Shown here one piece after another: positions 8,979 to 19,110 of a stretch of DNA of 64,000 nt. The position numbers and the translations under genes were made by a program. Numbering within the stretch: the stretch's first letter is position 1; the number at the start of each line of letters is the position of its first letter. Source of the DNA: Trinickia soli (lineage in GTDB: Bacteria; Pseudomonadota; Gammaproteobacteria; Burkholderiales; Burkholderiaceae); NCBI RefSeq assembly GCF_002879855.1, contig NZ_PNYB01000006.1, forward strand, positions 124,001 through 188,000. Reading direction: 5' to 3'. A model generated the notes under the pieces. That model was not told the origin of the DNA and searched no databases. It saw only the letters and a list, made by a program, of their open reading frames with translations.

Positions 8979-10133
8979 TTATGCCGCCTTGCGGGTCACG
9001 GCGCCGTCGCGGGCCAGCAGCGTGGCCGCGACGATGTCGTCGTTCATGTCGATGTTCAAGGCGCCTTCCTTCGTGACGATCAGCTTCAGGAAGTCGAACA
9101 GATTGCGCGCATAGAGCGAGGAAGCATCGGCCGCAACCATCGCCGGCAGGTTCGTATGACCGACGATCGTGATGCCGTGCTTGGTCACGACTTTGTCGGG
9201 CTCGGTCAGCGGACAATTGCCGCCGCGCACGCCGGGCATGCCGGCCAGCTCGGCGCCGCGGCCCGCGGCCAGATCGACGACGACCGAACCGGGGCGCATC
9301 GCCTGTACGGTTTCGGCCGACAGCAACGTCGGCGCGTCGCGGCCCGGAATCAGCGCCGTCGTGATGACGATGTCCGCGGCTTTGGCGCGCTCGTGAACCG
9401 CAGCGGACTGGCGCGCGAGCCACGACGGCGGCATCGGGCGCGCGTAGCCGCCGACGCCTTCGGCCGCTTCACGCTCCTCCTGGGTCTCATAGGGCACGTC
9501 GATGAACTTGCCGCCGAGCGATTCGATCTGCTCTTTGACGGCGGGACGCACGTCGGAGGCTTCGATCACGGCGCCGAGCCGCTTCGCCGTGGCGATCGCC
9601 TGCAGACCCGCGACGCCGGCGCCGAGAATCAGCACGCGCGCGGCCTTCACCGTGCCGGCGGCCGTCATCAACATCGGCATGAAGCGCGGATAGAGATCGG
9701 CGGCGATCAGCACGGCCTTATAGCCGGCGATGTTCGCCTGCGAGGACAGGACGTCGAGGCTTTGCGCGCGCGTCGTGCGCGGCGCGGCTTCGAGCGCGAA
9801 GGCCGTCAACCCTGCCTGTGCGACGTGCTCGGCATTCGACGGATTGAACGGATCGAGCATGCCGACGAGCACCGCGCCGCGCTTGAAGAGCGCAAGCTCG
9901 GTTTCGCTCGGCGCCTGGACTTTCAGGACAAGGTCGGCGCTGAAGGCCGCGTCGGCTTCGACAAGCTCGGCGCCCACGGCCGCAAAAGCGTCGTCGGTAA
10001 AGCTGGCGGCAGCTCCCGCACCGCGCTCGATCGTGACGCGATGCCCGGCCTGGACGTACTTCTTCACCGTCTCGGGCGTCGCGGCCACGCGCGCTTCGTG
10101 CGCGCGCGTCTCGGCTGGCACTCCGATGTGCAT
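8979..10133 (-). CDS. pntAA: NAD(P) transhydrogenase subunit alpha part 1
   Basis: Cytoplasmic NAD(H)-binding subunit (domain I), 384 residues. The N-terminus [20 protein letters not shown] is the alanine-dehydrogenase/PNT domain. A Rossmann segment ([22 protein letters not shown]) binds NAD, and [15 protein letters not shown] follows. It is the first gene of the operon and overlaps nothing upstream. The 415-base region ahead of it should hold the promoter. Confidence 0.97.
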   Translation of the reverse strand: MHIGVPAETRAHEARVAATPETVKKYVQAGHRVTIERGAGAAASFTDDAFAAVGAELVEADAAFSADLVLKVQAPSETELALFKRGAVLVGMLDPFNPSNAEHVAQAGLTAFALEAAPRTTRAQSLDVLSSQANIAGYKAVLIAADLYPRFMPMLMTAAGTVKAARVLILGAGVAGLQAIATAKRLGAVIEASDVRPAVKEQIESLGGKFIDVPYETQEEREAAEGVGGYARPMPPSWLARQSAAVHERAKAADIVITTALIPGRDAPTLLSAETVQAMRPGSVVVDLAAGRGAELAGMPGVRGGNCPLTEPDKVVTKHGITIVGHTNLPAMVAADASSLYARNLFDFLKLIVTKEGALNIDMNDDIVAATLLARDGAVTRKAA

Positions 10134-10548
10134 CGTTGATTCCTCCTCACCTGCTCGTGAATGAAGCGAAGACGGGGCCGACGATGCTGCGCCGACTCCA
10201 TCGTTTGAATACGATTACACGGCTGCATTGAAACGCTTGGCCGCCCCAGCATGGTGGTCGCCCGGCGTCCTGCGGCATACGACAGGATCGAGCGACGCTG
10301 CTGATGGCGGCGTCAGACTGATGGCGACATGCGCGCCGCGGGCGTAGGCGGCGCACTGAGCGTCACTTTAACCGAAGTCGCCCGCGGCGATGAAAAACGG
10401 TGCCATAAAGAGACAGGCGAGAGACGAGAGAGGGACAAGCGGAAGCAAACGCTCGACTACTCGGGGGGCGCACCGGGAACCGGGCGCGGTTCGCACCGCA
10501 AGCGGGCACTCGCGGCAGCGCGGCCCGCGAGACGTTAAAATGGCGGCC
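10134..10548. other. Intergenic region between pntAA and nudJ
   Basis: Divergent intergenic region of 415 bases. It must contain the pnt promoter (minus strand) and the nudJ-mnmA promoter (plus strand). I see no convincing open frame, hairpin or strong -35/-10 pair; purine-rich GAGAGACGAGAGAGGGACAA runs precede nudJ. Longer in-frame extensions of nudJ into this region lack family similarity. Confidence 0.5.
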
Positions 10549-11031
10549 ATGAAACAGGAACGCTGGGCGCCGCACGTTACCGTAGCGGCCGTCGTCGAAC
10601 GCGAGGGGCGGTTTCTCGTCGTCGAGGAGCAAACGTCGGAAGGTTTGCGCATCAATCAGCCCGCGGGGCACCTCGAACCGGGGGAGACGCTGGTCGACGC
10701 CGTCGTGCGCGAAACCTTCGAGGAAACGGCGCACCGGTTCGTCCCGCAAGCGCTGATCGGCGCCTACATGATGCACGTCGATCGGCCCAACGGCGGCGCG
10801 ACGTATCTGCGCTTCACGTTTTGCGGCCAGCCCGGCACGTATTCCGAGGCGGGTTCACTCGATGACGGCATCGTCCGCACGCTGTGGCTCACGGCCGAGG
10901 AACTGCGCGCCTGTCGCGCGCGCCATCGCACGCCGCTCGTCATGCGCTCGCTCGACGATTACCTCGCGGGCCGGCGTTTTCCGCTCGATTTCGTGCATAC
11001 GCACTCGGTCGGGCCTCTCAACGGCAGGTAA
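10549..11031 (+). CDS. nudJ: Nudix hydrolase (NudJ-like phosphatase)
   Basis: Nudix hydrolase of 160 residues. The Nudix box is complete: [16 protein letters not shown] followed by TFEETAHRF, with the metal-binding E-rich segment. Start [18 protein letters not shown] and end [16 protein letters not shown] resemble E. coli NudJ, which hydrolyses hydroxymethylpyrimidine diphosphate and nucleoside phosphates. E. coli nudJ also sits directly upstream of mnmA, which supports the name. The ATG at 10549 gives the family start; another in-frame ATG lies at 10540. Confidence 0.87.
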   Translation: MKQERWAPHVTVAAVVEREGRFLVVEEQTSEGLRINQPAGHLEPGETLVDAVVRETFEETAHRFVPQALIGAYMMHVDRPNGGATYLRFTFCGQPGTYSEAGSLDDGIVRTLWLTAEELRACRARHRTPLVMRSLDDYLAGRRFPLDFVHTHSVGPLNGR

Positions 11032-11057
11032 CAGCCAAGCAGTCGGTCATTCGTTCA

Positions 11058-12197
11058 ATGGGAAAGCAAAGAGTCGTAGTGGGGATGTCGGGCGGCGTCG
11101 ATTCGTCGGTGACGGCCTGGCTGCTCAAGCAAGCCGGTTACGACGTCGTCGGCCTGTTCATGAAGAATTGGGAAGACGACGACGATAGCGAGTACTGCTC
11201 GACCCGGCAGGACTGGATCGATGTCGTTTCGGTCGCGGACCTGATCGGCATCGATGTGGAGGCCGTCAATTTCGCAGCCGAGTACAAGGAGCGCGTCTTC
11301 GCCGAGTTCCTGCGCGAGTATTCTGCCGGCCGCACCCCTAATCCCGACGTGCTCTGCAACGCCGAGATCAAGTTCAAAGCGTTCCTCGACCATGCGATGG
11401 CGCTCGGCGCCGAGACGATCGCGACGGGCCATTATGCGCGCGTGCGCGAAGTGGACGGCCGCTTCGAGTTGCTCAAAGCGACGGACCTCACGAAAGATCA
11501 GTCGTACTTCCTGCATCGGCTGAATCAGGCGCAATTGTCGAAAACCTTATTCCCGCTCGGCGAGATACCGAAAACCGAAGTGCGCGCGATCGCCGCATCG
11601 ATCGGCCTGCCCAATGCCAAGAAGAAGGATTCGACGGGCATTTGCTTCATCGGCGAGCGGCCGTTTCGCGAATTTCTCAATCGCTACCTGCCGACCCGGC
11701 CGGGGCCGATGAAGACGCCCGACGGCAAGGTCGTCGGCGAACATGTCGGGCTCGCGTTCTACACGCTCGGACAACGCAAAGGCATCGGCATCGGCGGCAG
11801 CAAAGCCGGCAGCGGCGAGCCTTGGTTCGTCGCGAGCAAGGATATGGCGAACAACACGCTTTACGTCGTGCAAGGGCACGACCACGAGTGGCTGCTCTCG
11901 CGCACGCTCGTGGCGGGCAACACGAGTTGGGTGGCGGGCGCCGCGCCCGACGCCGGCCTGCGTTTCGGGGCGAAGACGCGTTACCGGCAGGCCGATGCCA
12001 CTTGTGCGTTCGGTGCGGCCGATGCGAATGGCGACGGCGAACGCTTCGCCTTGACGTTCGACGAGCCGCAATGGGCCGTGACGCCGGGGCAGTCGGCCGT
12101 TTTGTATGACGGCGACATCTGCCTGGGCGGCGGGATCATCGAAACGACCGGGGCGCCGACAGCGGCCGCGACGCGCGCAGCCACGGCCAATAATTGA
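11058..12197 (+). CDS. mnmA: tRNA-specific 2-thiouridylase MnmA
   Basis: Adds sulfur to U34 of tRNAs for Lys, Glu and Gln; 379 residues. The PP-loop motif SGGVDSS (residues ~10-16) binds ATP. The two catalytic cysteines are visible in [13 protein letters not shown] and [21 protein letters not shown] and [11 protein letters not shown] are conserved. It follows nudJ by 26 bases in an apparent two-gene unit. The ATG at 11058 gives the standard [13 protein letters not shown] start; the upstream open frame is a nudJ shadow. Confidence 0.97.
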   Translation: MGKQRVVVGMSGGVDSSVTAWLLKQAGYDVVGLFMKNWEDDDDSEYCSTRQDWIDVVSVADLIGIDVEAVNFAAEYKERVFAEFLREYSAGRTPNPDVLCNAEIKFKAFLDHAMALGAETIATGHYARVREVDGRFELLKATDLTKDQSYFLHRLNQAQLSKTLFPLGEIPKTEVRAIAASIGLPNAKKKDSTGICFIGERPFREFLNRYLPTRPGPMKTPDGKVVGEHVGLAFYTLGQRKGIGIGGSKAGSGEPWFVASKDMANNTLYVVQGHDHEWLLSRTLVAGNTSWVAGAAPDAGLRFGAKTRYRQADATCAFGAADANGDGERFALTFDEPQWAVTPGQSAVLYDGDICLGGGIIETTGAPTAAATRAATANN

Positions 12198-12314
12198 GCG
12201 AAGCGCAACCGTACTCTGCTCACTACGCGCCCCACGCTGATCGTTCCCGATTAAACTTGCGCATCTCTTCATCCGGCTCACCGCGCGACCTTCTCCGCGG
12301 GGCCGCCCAGGAGC

Positions 12315-13940
12315 ATGCCCATGTTTTCCCGACGCTATTTCGCGCTCTGGTGCGCCCTGCTGCTGGCCGCGGCCGGCGCCCTGCTCGCCGCGCGCCACGC
12401 CATCTCGTGGCTTTGGCTGCTGATCCCGGCCGCGCTCATCGCCGTCGGCGTGTTCGACCTGCGGCAAGCACGCCATAGTATCCTGCGCAATTACCCGATC
12501 GCCGGCCACCTGCGCTTCTTCTTCGAATTCATCCGGCCGGAAATCCGTCAATACTTCGTCGAAGACGATACGGAAGAAAAACCGTTCTCACGCGCTCAAC
12601 GCAGCATCGTCTATCAGCGTGCCAAGAACGAACCCGACAGCCGCCCCTATGGCACGGAGCTCGACGTCAAGGCTGTGGCACACGAATGGATCAGCCACTC
12701 GCTCGCCCCGACCAAGCTCCCTTCGCACGATTTCCGCATCGTCGTCGGGCCCGAGCGCGCGCAGCCGTACTCGATGTCAATCTTCAATATTTCGGCGATG
12801 AGCTTCGGCGCACTGTCGGCCAACGCGATCCGGGCGCTGAACCTCGGTGCGAAGAAAGGCGGCTTCGCCCACGACACGGGCGAAGGCTCGCTGTCGAAAT
12901 ACCATCGCGAGCACGGCGGCGACATCATCTGGGAAATCGCGTCGGGCTACTTCGGCTGCCGCAACGACGACGGCACGTTCAGCGCCGAAAAATTCGCGCG
13001 GCAAGCGCGCGATCCGCAAGTCAAGATGATCGAAGTGAAGCTCTCGCAAGGCGCGAAACCGGGCCACGGCGGCGTGCTGCCGGCTGCCAAGGTTACGCCC
13101 GAGATCGCGGAGGCGCGCGGCGTGCCGATCGGCCAGGATTGCATCTCGCCCGCTTCGCACAGCGCGTTCTCGACGCCGCGCGGCCTGCTCGAATTCGTCG
13201 ACCAGCTACGGACGCTCGCAGGCGGCAAGCCGACCGGCTTCAAACTCTGCATCGGCCACCCGTGGGAATTCTTCGCGATCGCCAAGGCCATGCTCGAGAC
13301 AGGCATCGTGCCCGACTTCATCGTCGTGGACGGCGCCGAAGGCGGCACGGGCGCGGCGCCGCTCGAATTCACGGACCACATCGGCGTGCCGCTGCAAGAG
13401 GGCCTGCTGCTCGTGCATAACACCCTCGTCGGCATCGGCCTGCGCGAGAAAGTCCGCATCGGCGCGAGCGGCAAGATGATCACCGCGTTCGATATCGCGC
13501 GCACGCTCGCGATCGGCGCCGACTGGGTCAACTCGGCGCGTGGCTTCATGTTCGCCGTGGGCTGCATTCAAGCGCAGACCTGCCATTCGGGGCGTTGCCC
13601 GACCGGCGTTGCGACGCAGGACCCCGTGCGTCAACGCGCGCTCGTCGTGCCCGATAAATCCGAGCGCGTGTTCAATTTCCATCGCAATACGCTGCATGCG
13701 CTGCAGGAAATCGTGCAGGCCGCGGGGCTCGCTCACCCGTCGCAGTTGCGGGCGCATCACATCGTGCGCCGCGTTTCGTCTCACGAAGTGCAGTTGATGT
13801 CGGAGCTGCTCAAGTATCTCGAGCCGAACGACCTCGTCAACGGCAAGTACCGCTATTCGCTCTATGAGAAATGGTGGCCGCTTGCGAGCAGCGAATCGTT
13901 CTCGCCCAAACCGCTCGCACCCGTGGCGGTGGTGGCCTGA
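12315..13940 (+). CDS. FMN-binding glutamate synthase family protein
   Basis: Protein of 541 residues, similar to the central FMN domain of glutamate synthase large subunit but lacking the amidotransferase domain. Two N-terminal hydrophobic segments (residues ~6-28 and 33-50) suggest membrane anchoring. The TIM barrel shows MSIFNISAMSFGALSANA, GTGAAPLEFTDHIGVPL and the cysteine cluster CIQAQTCHSGRCPTG, where GltB holds its 3Fe-4S cluster. Members are widespread, but their reaction is not established; the name should not be read as true glutamate synthase. A second ATG lies two codons in. Confidence 0.88.
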   Translation: MPMFSRRYFALWCALLLAAAGALLAARHAISWLWLLIPAALIAVGVFDLRQARHSILRNYPIAGHLRFFFEFIRPEIRQYFVEDDTEEKPFSRAQRSIVYQRAKNEPDSRPYGTELDVKAVAHEWISHSLAPTKLPSHDFRIVVGPERAQPYSMSIFNISAMSFGALSANAIRALNLGAKKGGFAHDTGEGSLSKYHREHGGDIIWEIASGYFGCRNDDGTFSAEKFARQARDPQVKMIEVKLSQGAKPGHGGVLPAAKVTPEIAEARGVPIGQDCISPASHSAFSTPRGLLEFVDQLRTLAGGKPTGFKLCIGHPWEFFAIAKAMLETGIVPDFIVVDGAEGGTGAAPLEFTDHIGVPLQEGLLLVHNTLVGIGLREKVRIGASGKMITAFDIARTLAIGADWVNSARGFMFAVGCIQAQTCHSGRCPTGVATQDPVRQRALVVPDKSERVFNFHRNTLHALQEIVQAAGLAHPSQLRAHHIVRRVSSHEVQLMSELLKYLEPNDLVNGKYRYSLYEKWWPLASSESFSPKPLAPVAVVA

Positions 13941-13973
13941 GACTGTCCCGGCGCGGCGCGCCGGGCGCATTGG

Positions 13974-14582
13974 TCAGGCGGGCACGGTGTCGATGAACGA
14001 TTGGCGCTGCGACAGCTTGGCCAGATGCTTGTCGAGATTCGGATATTTCTCTCGCCAGCCCAGATCGGGCATCCGGAAGTCAAGATAACCGAGCGCGCAG
14101 CCGACGGCGACGTCGGCCAGCGAGTAGTGATTGTTCGCACACCACGGCTTGCCGGCGAGGCCTTGCGACATCGCCACGAGCCCCTCCTCGATCTTGCGCT
14201 GCTGGCGCGTCACCCAACCTTCGTTGCGCTGGCCCGGTTCGCGCTGAATGCCTTCCAGGCGGATCAGCACGGCGGCGTCGAGCATGCCGTCGGCCAGCGC
14301 CTCCCAGCAGCGCACCTCGACGCGCTCGCGGCCCGACTGCGGGATCAGCTTGCCGACAGGCGAAAGCGTATCGACGTATTCGCAAATGACGCGCGAATCG
14401 AACACGGCTTCCCCGTCTTCCATCACAAGGCACGGCACCTTGCCAATCGGATTGAACGTATGAATGGTCGTGTCGGGCGACCAGACATCTTCGAGCACGA
14501 ATTGATAGTCGATCTTCTTTTCGGCGAGCACGATCCGCGCTTTACGGACGTACGGGCTCCCGAGCGAACCGATTAATTTCAT
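13974..14582 (-). CDS. Glutathione S-transferase family protein (YibF-like)
   Basis: Cytosolic glutathione transferase of 202 residues. The thioredoxin-like N-terminal domain begins KLIGSLGSPYVRKARIVLAE (candidate catalytic serine in GSPYVRK) and includes the cis-proline segment IGKVPCLVMEDGEAVFDSR, which binds glutathione. The helical C-terminal domain ends YPNLDKHLAKLSQRQSF. An ATG one codon upstream (14585) is equally possible; GAGAAAG precedes both. Substrate unknown. Confidence 0.88.
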   Translation of the reverse strand: MKLIGSLGSPYVRKARIVLAEKKIDYQFVLEDVWSPDTTIHTFNPIGKVPCLVMEDGEAVFDSRVICEYVDTLSPVGKLIPQSGRERVEVRCWEALADGMLDAAVLIRLEGIQREPGQRNEGWVTRQQRKIEEGLVAMSQGLAGKPWCANNHYSLADVAVGCALGYLDFRMPDLGWREKYPNLDKHLAKLSQRQSFIDTVPA

Positions 14583-14876
14583 CATCTGACTTTCTCTCAA
14601 GAAAACGCGGGACCGCCCGGAATTGGCTTTGATACCGACCGCGTCGTGCGCGCGGCGCGCTGGCGCGGCGCCGGCGACGCGCCGCGCGCACAACGTCAGT
14701 TCGGGGGCCCTTTGAAGTGCGAGAAAGAGTATAACGTCGCCGACGCCCAAATCGGCGCAAGCGCGTCGCATCATATCCATTTGACGCAGGAGACACCGGG
14801 CGTCGTGCCCGTGACTTTCCGCGGCGGCGCCAAGCCGTGCCGCTAGGTGGCGCCCATTGAGCAGTACAATCGCGCC

Positions 14877-16289
14877 ATGAACACGCCGACTGAATTTCCC
14901 ATTGCCGTCTCCGTCTATCAAGCGCGGCGCGAGCGCCTGCTCGCCGCCATGCGCGCCGCCGGCGGTGGCGTCGCGCTCGTGCCGACGGCCCCCGAAGCGC
15001 TACGCAATCGCGATACCGATTATCCGTATCGGCATGACAGCTACTTCTACTACCTGAGCGGTTTCGCGGAACCCCGGTCGTTCCTCGTCCTCGACGCGAC
15101 GGCGCAGGCGGGAGAGCCGTCCTCGATCCTCTTTTGCCGGACCAAGGACGCCGAACGCGAAACCTGGGAAGGGTTCCACTACGGGCCCGAGGCCGCGCGC
15201 GAAGCGTTTGGCTTCGACGCCGCGTTTGCGATCGACGAACTCGACGCGCAACTGCCGCGCATTATCGGCGATGCCCCGGCGCTTTACTACGGCTTCGGTC
15301 GCTCCGCCGAGCTGGACGGCCAGGTCCGGCGCTGGCTCGAAGCCGTGCGGGCGCAAGGTCGCAGCGGAATCGCCGCGCCGGTCAGGCTCGTCGATGCGAT
15401 GCCTTTGCTCGACGATATGCGCCTCGTCAAAGACGACCACGAGCTTGCGATCATGCGCGAAGCCGCGCGCATTTCGGCCCAGGCCCACCGCCGCGCCATG
15501 CAGGCGTGCCGCCCGGGCATGCGCGAGTACGAACTCGAAGCCGAGCTGCTCTACACCTTCCGCCGCCAGGGAGCGCAAGCCCCGGCTTATGGGTCGATCG
15601 TTGCAGCCGGCGCCAATGCCTGCGTGCTGCACTATCCCGCCGGCAACGCGATCCTGCGCGACGGCGATCTGGTCCTGATCGACGCCGCCTGCGAGCTTGA
15701 CGGCTACGCCTCCGACATCACCCGCACGTTCCCGGCGAACGGTCGCTTCTCGCCGGCGCAGCGCGAGCTGTACGACATCGTGCTGGCCGCTCAGCAAGCG
15801 GCGATCGACGCCACGCGCCCCGGCGTCAGCTTCGAAGCGCCTCACGACGCGGCCGTGCGCGTGCTCGCGCAGGGGCTGCTCGATACCGGCATCGTCGATC
15901 GCACCAAATTCTCGTCGGTCGAAGACGTCATTGCCGAACGGGCTTACTCGCGCTTCTACATGCACCGCACGGGTCATTGGATCGGGATGGACGTGCATGA
16001 CTGCGGCGATTACCGCGAACGCACCGCGCTGCCCGACGCCTCCGGCGCGCTGCCCTGGCGCAGCTTGCGCCCCTCGATGGCGCTGACCATCGAGCCGGGG
16101 CTCTACGTGCGCGCCGCGCCGGACGTGCCCGAAGCCTACTGGAACATCGGCATCCGTATCGAAGACGACGCGATCGTCACCGACGACGGCTGCGTGCTGA
16201 TCACGCGCGATGTGCCCGTCGAAGCCGACGCGATCGAGGCGATCATGCGCGACGGTCGTCAGGATCCAAACCCCGGCCTGAACCCATGA
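14877..16289 (+). CDS. pepP: Xaa-Pro aminopeptidase
   Basis: Dinuclear metallo-aminopeptidase of 470 residues that removes N-terminal residues before proline. The creatinase-like N-domain includes RNRDTDYPYRHDSYFYYLSG. The pita-bread domain has the five metal ligands in place: DAACELDGYASDITRTF (two Asp), MHRTGHWIGMDVHD (His), MALTIEPGLYV (Glu) and IRIEDDAIVT (Glu). The stop overlaps the next gene by four bases; pepP-ubiH linkage is also found in E. coli. The ATG at 14877 gives the family start. Confidence 0.95.
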   Translation: MNTPTEFPIAVSVYQARRERLLAAMRAAGGGVALVPTAPEALRNRDTDYPYRHDSYFYYLSGFAEPRSFLVLDATAQAGEPSSILFCRTKDAERETWEGFHYGPEAAREAFGFDAAFAIDELDAQLPRIIGDAPALYYGFGRSAELDGQVRRWLEAVRAQGRSGIAAPVRLVDAMPLLDDMRLVKDDHELAIMREAARISAQAHRRAMQACRPGMREYELEAELLYTFRRQGAQAPAYGSIVAAGANACVLHYPAGNAILRDGDLVLIDAACELDGYASDITRTFPANGRFSPAQRELYDIVLAAQQAAIDATRPGVSFEAPHDAAVRVLAQGLLDTGIVDRTKFSSVEDVIAERAYSRFYMHRTGHWIGMDVHDCGDYRERTALPDASGALPWRSLRPSMALTIEPGLYVRAAPDVPEAYWNIGIRIEDDAIVTDDGCVLITRDVPVEADAIEAIMRDGRQDPNPGLNP

Positions 16290-17611
16290 GCGACGTTCGT
16301 CCCCTGCAGTCACCGCACGAATTCGACGTGACGATCGTCGGCGCGGGGCCGGTCGGCCTCGCACTGGCGGCCTGGCTCGCACGGCGCAGCGCGAGCGCGG
16401 GGCTATCGGTCGCGCTCGTCGATGCACGCGAACCCGAGGCGGCGGCCGGCGATCCGCGCGCGATCGCAGTCTCCGAGGGCAGCCGGATGCTGCTCGAACC
16501 GTTAGGGGCGTGGCCGGCCGACGCCAACGCAATCGAGCGCATCCATGTGTCGCAGCGCGGGCACTTCGGCCGGACCCTGATCGAGCGTACCGAGCACGCC
16601 CTGCCGGCGCTCGGCTACGTGGCCCGCTACGGCTCGATCGTCCATGCCTTGGCGCTCGCCGTTCGGCGAACCGGCACGCACTGGTTCACGTCGTGCCGTG
16701 CGTTGCCGCCGCGCGTCGAAGCCGGCGACGAATACGTCACGCTGCCGATCGAAAGCGCCCACGTGCAGCGCACGCTGCGCACGCGCGTGCTGATCAACGC
16801 CGAAGGCGGACTCTATGGCGAAGGGCATGGCAAGCGGCATGACAAGGCGTCGGACGTCGCTCGAACGCAAGCCGAACCCGGCGCTGCCGTCGCACAGCGC
16901 AGCCAGGGCGCACGACGCGATGTGCCGCCTGCCGCTGCTCCGGCGCATTCCGCGTTCGTTGCCAGGCACGACAGCCGCGACTATGGCCAAACGGCCATCG
17001 TCGGCACAGTCACCGTTTCGGCCCCGCAACCGCACGTCGCCTGGGAGCGCTTCACCGACGAAGGTCCGATCGCCCTGCTGCCGATGGGCGGCGTGCGGCA
17101 AGCCGACTATGCGCTCGTCTGGTGTATGAAGCCGGAGCAAGCGCTGCGTCGCGCAGCGCTTGGCGATACGGAACTGCTCGACGAGCTGGGCGCCGCGTTC
17201 GGCGAGCGCATGGGCCGCTTCGAATCGATCAGAGGCCGGGCGTCATTCCCGCTCGGGCTCGTCGCTGCACAAACGCTCGTCGAGGGCCGCATTGCCTCGA
17301 TCGGCAACGCGGCGCAAACGCTGCACCCCGTCGCCGGCCAAGGGCTGAACCTCGGGCTGCGCGATGCCCATGCGCTTGCCGATGCGCTCGGGCGAGCCGG
17401 CGCAACGCCCGCGGCACTGGCCGAATTTGCGCGCCGGCGTGCGTTCGACCGTCGCCTGACGATCGGCGCCACCGACACGCTCGCGCGGCTGTTCACGCTC
17501 GACTTTGGCCCGTTGGCAGCGCTGCGCGGTCTCGCGCTGACAGCACTCGAGTGCGTGCCGCCTGCGAAGATGGCGCTCGCGCGCCAGATGATGTTCGGCC
17601 AGCGCCGCTAG
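16286..17611 (+). CDS. ubiH: 2-octaprenyl-6-methoxyphenol hydroxylase UbiH
   Basis: FAD-dependent ring hydroxylase of ubiquinone synthesis, 441 residues. It has the dinucleotide motif VGAGPVGLALAAWLARR near the N-terminus, the DPRAIAVSEGSRMLLEPLG segment, and GNAAQTLHPVAGQGLNLGLR. The GNAAQTLHP form, rather than GDAAH, is characteristic of UbiH among its paralogues. A polar insertion of about 40 residues (near residues 180-225) interrupts the middle of the protein. Translationally coupled to pepP (ATGA). Confidence 0.92.
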   Translation: MSDVRPLQSPHEFDVTIVGAGPVGLALAAWLARRSASAGLSVALVDAREPEAAAGDPRAIAVSEGSRMLLEPLGAWPADANAIERIHVSQRGHFGRTLIERTEHALPALGYVARYGSIVHALALAVRRTGTHWFTSCRALPPRVEAGDEYVTLPIESAHVQRTLRTRVLINAEGGLYGEGHGKRHDKASDVARTQAEPGAAVAQRSQGARRDVPPAAAPAHSAFVARHDSRDYGQTAIVGTVTVSAPQPHVAWERFTDEGPIALLPMGGVRQADYALVWCMKPEQALRRAALGDTELLDELGAAFGERMGRFESIRGRASFPLGLVAAQTLVEGRIASIGNAAQTLHPVAGQGLNLGLRDAHALADALGRAGATPAALAEFARRRAFDRRLTIGATDTLARLFTLDFGPLAALRGLALTALECVPPAKMALARQMMFGQRR

Positions 17612-17775
17612 CCGCATCGGCTGGTGGCGGGTGGCCGGGTCGCACCGGACGCGGGCGGCAGATGTCGTTCGTACCGGCCCGCGCGCTCGCGGTTTCAGGT
17701 TAACGGTAAAATACGCGTTTCCCTGTTCGCCTTCGAGCGCCCGCGCCGTCACCGCGCGAGCGGCCGCTCCTTTCC

Positions 17776-18840
17776 ATGATGCCAACGCTCGGCTCGCACA
17801 CTCTGCGCAACAACCTGTTCGTCGCCCCGATGGCGGGCGTGACCGACAGGCCGTTTCGCCAGCTTTGCAAACGGCTGGGCGCGGGCTATGCCGTGTCCGA
17901 GATGGTCGCGTCGAACGCCCAGCTGTGGAAGAGCGAAAAAACCATGCGCCGCGCGAACCACGCCGGCGAGGTCGAGCCGATCGCCGTGCAGATCGCGGGC
18001 GCCGACCCGTCCATGATGGCGGAGGCGGCGCGCTACAACGTCGATAACGGCGCGCAGATCATCGACATCAACATGGGGTGCCCCGCCAAGAAGGTCTGCA
18101 ACGTCGCGGCCGGGTCGGCCCTGCTGCAAAACGAGCCGCTCGTCGTGCGCATCGTCGAAGCGGTTGTCGGCGCAGTCGGCGTCGGTCCCGACGCAGTGCC
18201 CGTGACGCTGAAGATCCGCACCGGGTGGAACCGCGAGAATCGCAATGCCGTGCGCATCGCGCAACTGGCGCAGGCCGCGGGCATTTCGATGCTGACGGTC
18301 CACGGCCGCACGCGCGCCGATCTCTATCATGGCGAAGCCGAATACGAGACCATCGCGGCCGTGAAGGCGGCCGTGCGCATTCCGGTCGTCGCGAACGGCG
18401 ATATCGATTCGCCTGCCAAGGCGCGCGCCGTGCTGGCCGCGACGGGCGCCGAAGCCATCATGATCGGCCGGGCGGCGCAGGGGCGCCCGTGGCTCTTTCG
18501 CGAGATAGCGCATTTCCTGGCGACGGGCGAGTTGCTGCCGCCGCCACGCATCGCCGAAATCCGGCAGGTGATGAACGAGCATCTCGAGGATCACTACGCG
18601 TTTTACGGCGAATTCACGGGCGTGCGCACGGCGCGCAAGCACATCGGCTGGTACACTCGCGGCCTTTCCGGCGCCAATGCATTCCGGCACCGGATGAACA
18701 CACTCGATACCACACGCGACCAACTCGACGCCGTCAACGCCTTCTTCGATGAGCAGCAGGCGTTGTCGGACCGCCTCGTCTATGTCGACGAAGAAGCCGG
18801 GCGCGCCGAGCCGAACCGAAACGAACCCTTAGCAGCATGA
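17776..18840 (+). CDS. dusB: tRNA-dihydrouridine synthase B
   Basis: FMN enzyme reducing uridine to dihydrouridine in tRNA; 354 residues. LFVAPMAGVTDRPFRQLCKR is the FMN-binding start, and NMGCPAKKVCNVAAGSALL holds the catalytic cysteine. VTLKIRTGW, MLTVHGRTR and EAIMIGRAAQGRPW are the other conserved blocks. The stop overlaps the fis start by four bases; dusB-fis linkage is widespread in proteobacteria and means fis is made from the dusB promoter. A second ATG is one codon in. Confidence 0.96.
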   Translation: MMPTLGSHTLRNNLFVAPMAGVTDRPFRQLCKRLGAGYAVSEMVASNAQLWKSEKTMRRANHAGEVEPIAVQIAGADPSMMAEAARYNVDNGAQIIDINMGCPAKKVCNVAAGSALLQNEPLVVRIVEAVVGAVGVGPDAVPVTLKIRTGWNRENRNAVRIAQLAQAAGISMLTVHGRTRADLYHGEAEYETIAAVKAAVRIPVVANGDIDSPAKARAVLAATGAEAIMIGRAAQGRPWLFREIAHFLATGELLPPPRIAEIRQVMNEHLEDHYAFYGEFTGVRTARKHIGWYTRGLSGANAFRHRMNTLDTTRDQLDAVNAFFDEQQALSDRLVYVDEEAGRAEPNRNEPLAA

Positions 18841-19070
18841 GCAAGCACAACATCGAACAATGCGTCCGCGACAGCCTGGGCATGTACTTCCAGGATCTCG
18901 ACGGCGCCAATCCGCACGACGTCTATGACATGGTGATGTCATGCGTCGAGAAACCGATGCTCGAGGTGGTGCTCGAGCGGGCCGGCGGCAATCAGTCGCT
19001 GGCCGCCGATTACCTCGGCATCAACCGCAACACGTTGCGCAAGAAGCTGCAGCAGCACGGATTGCTGTAA
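18837..19070 (+). CDS. fis: DNA-binding protein Fis
   Basis: Nucleoid-associated protein of 77 residues, shorter than the 98-residue E. coli Fis, as is usual in betaproteobacteria. The C-terminal helix-turn-helix [20 protein letters not shown] is nearly identical to the family consensus. It bends DNA and affects rRNA promoters, recombination and replication. It overlaps dusB by four bases and is followed by purH after 40 bases. Confidence 0.96.
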   Translation: MSKHNIEQCVRDSLGMYFQDLDGANPHDVYDMVMSCVEKPMLEVVLERAGGNQSLAADYLGINRNTLRKKLQQHGLL

Positions 19071-19110
19071 CGCGCGCCACCCTCGTCTCTTTTCGGCCAT
19101 CGTTCTCATC

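Noticed and set aside
7018-9114. 698-codon plus-strand open frame over the pnt genes
   Set aside because: It is antisense to pntB and pntAB, has Arg/His/Asp-rich composition typical of GC-rich shadow frames, and no family likeness.
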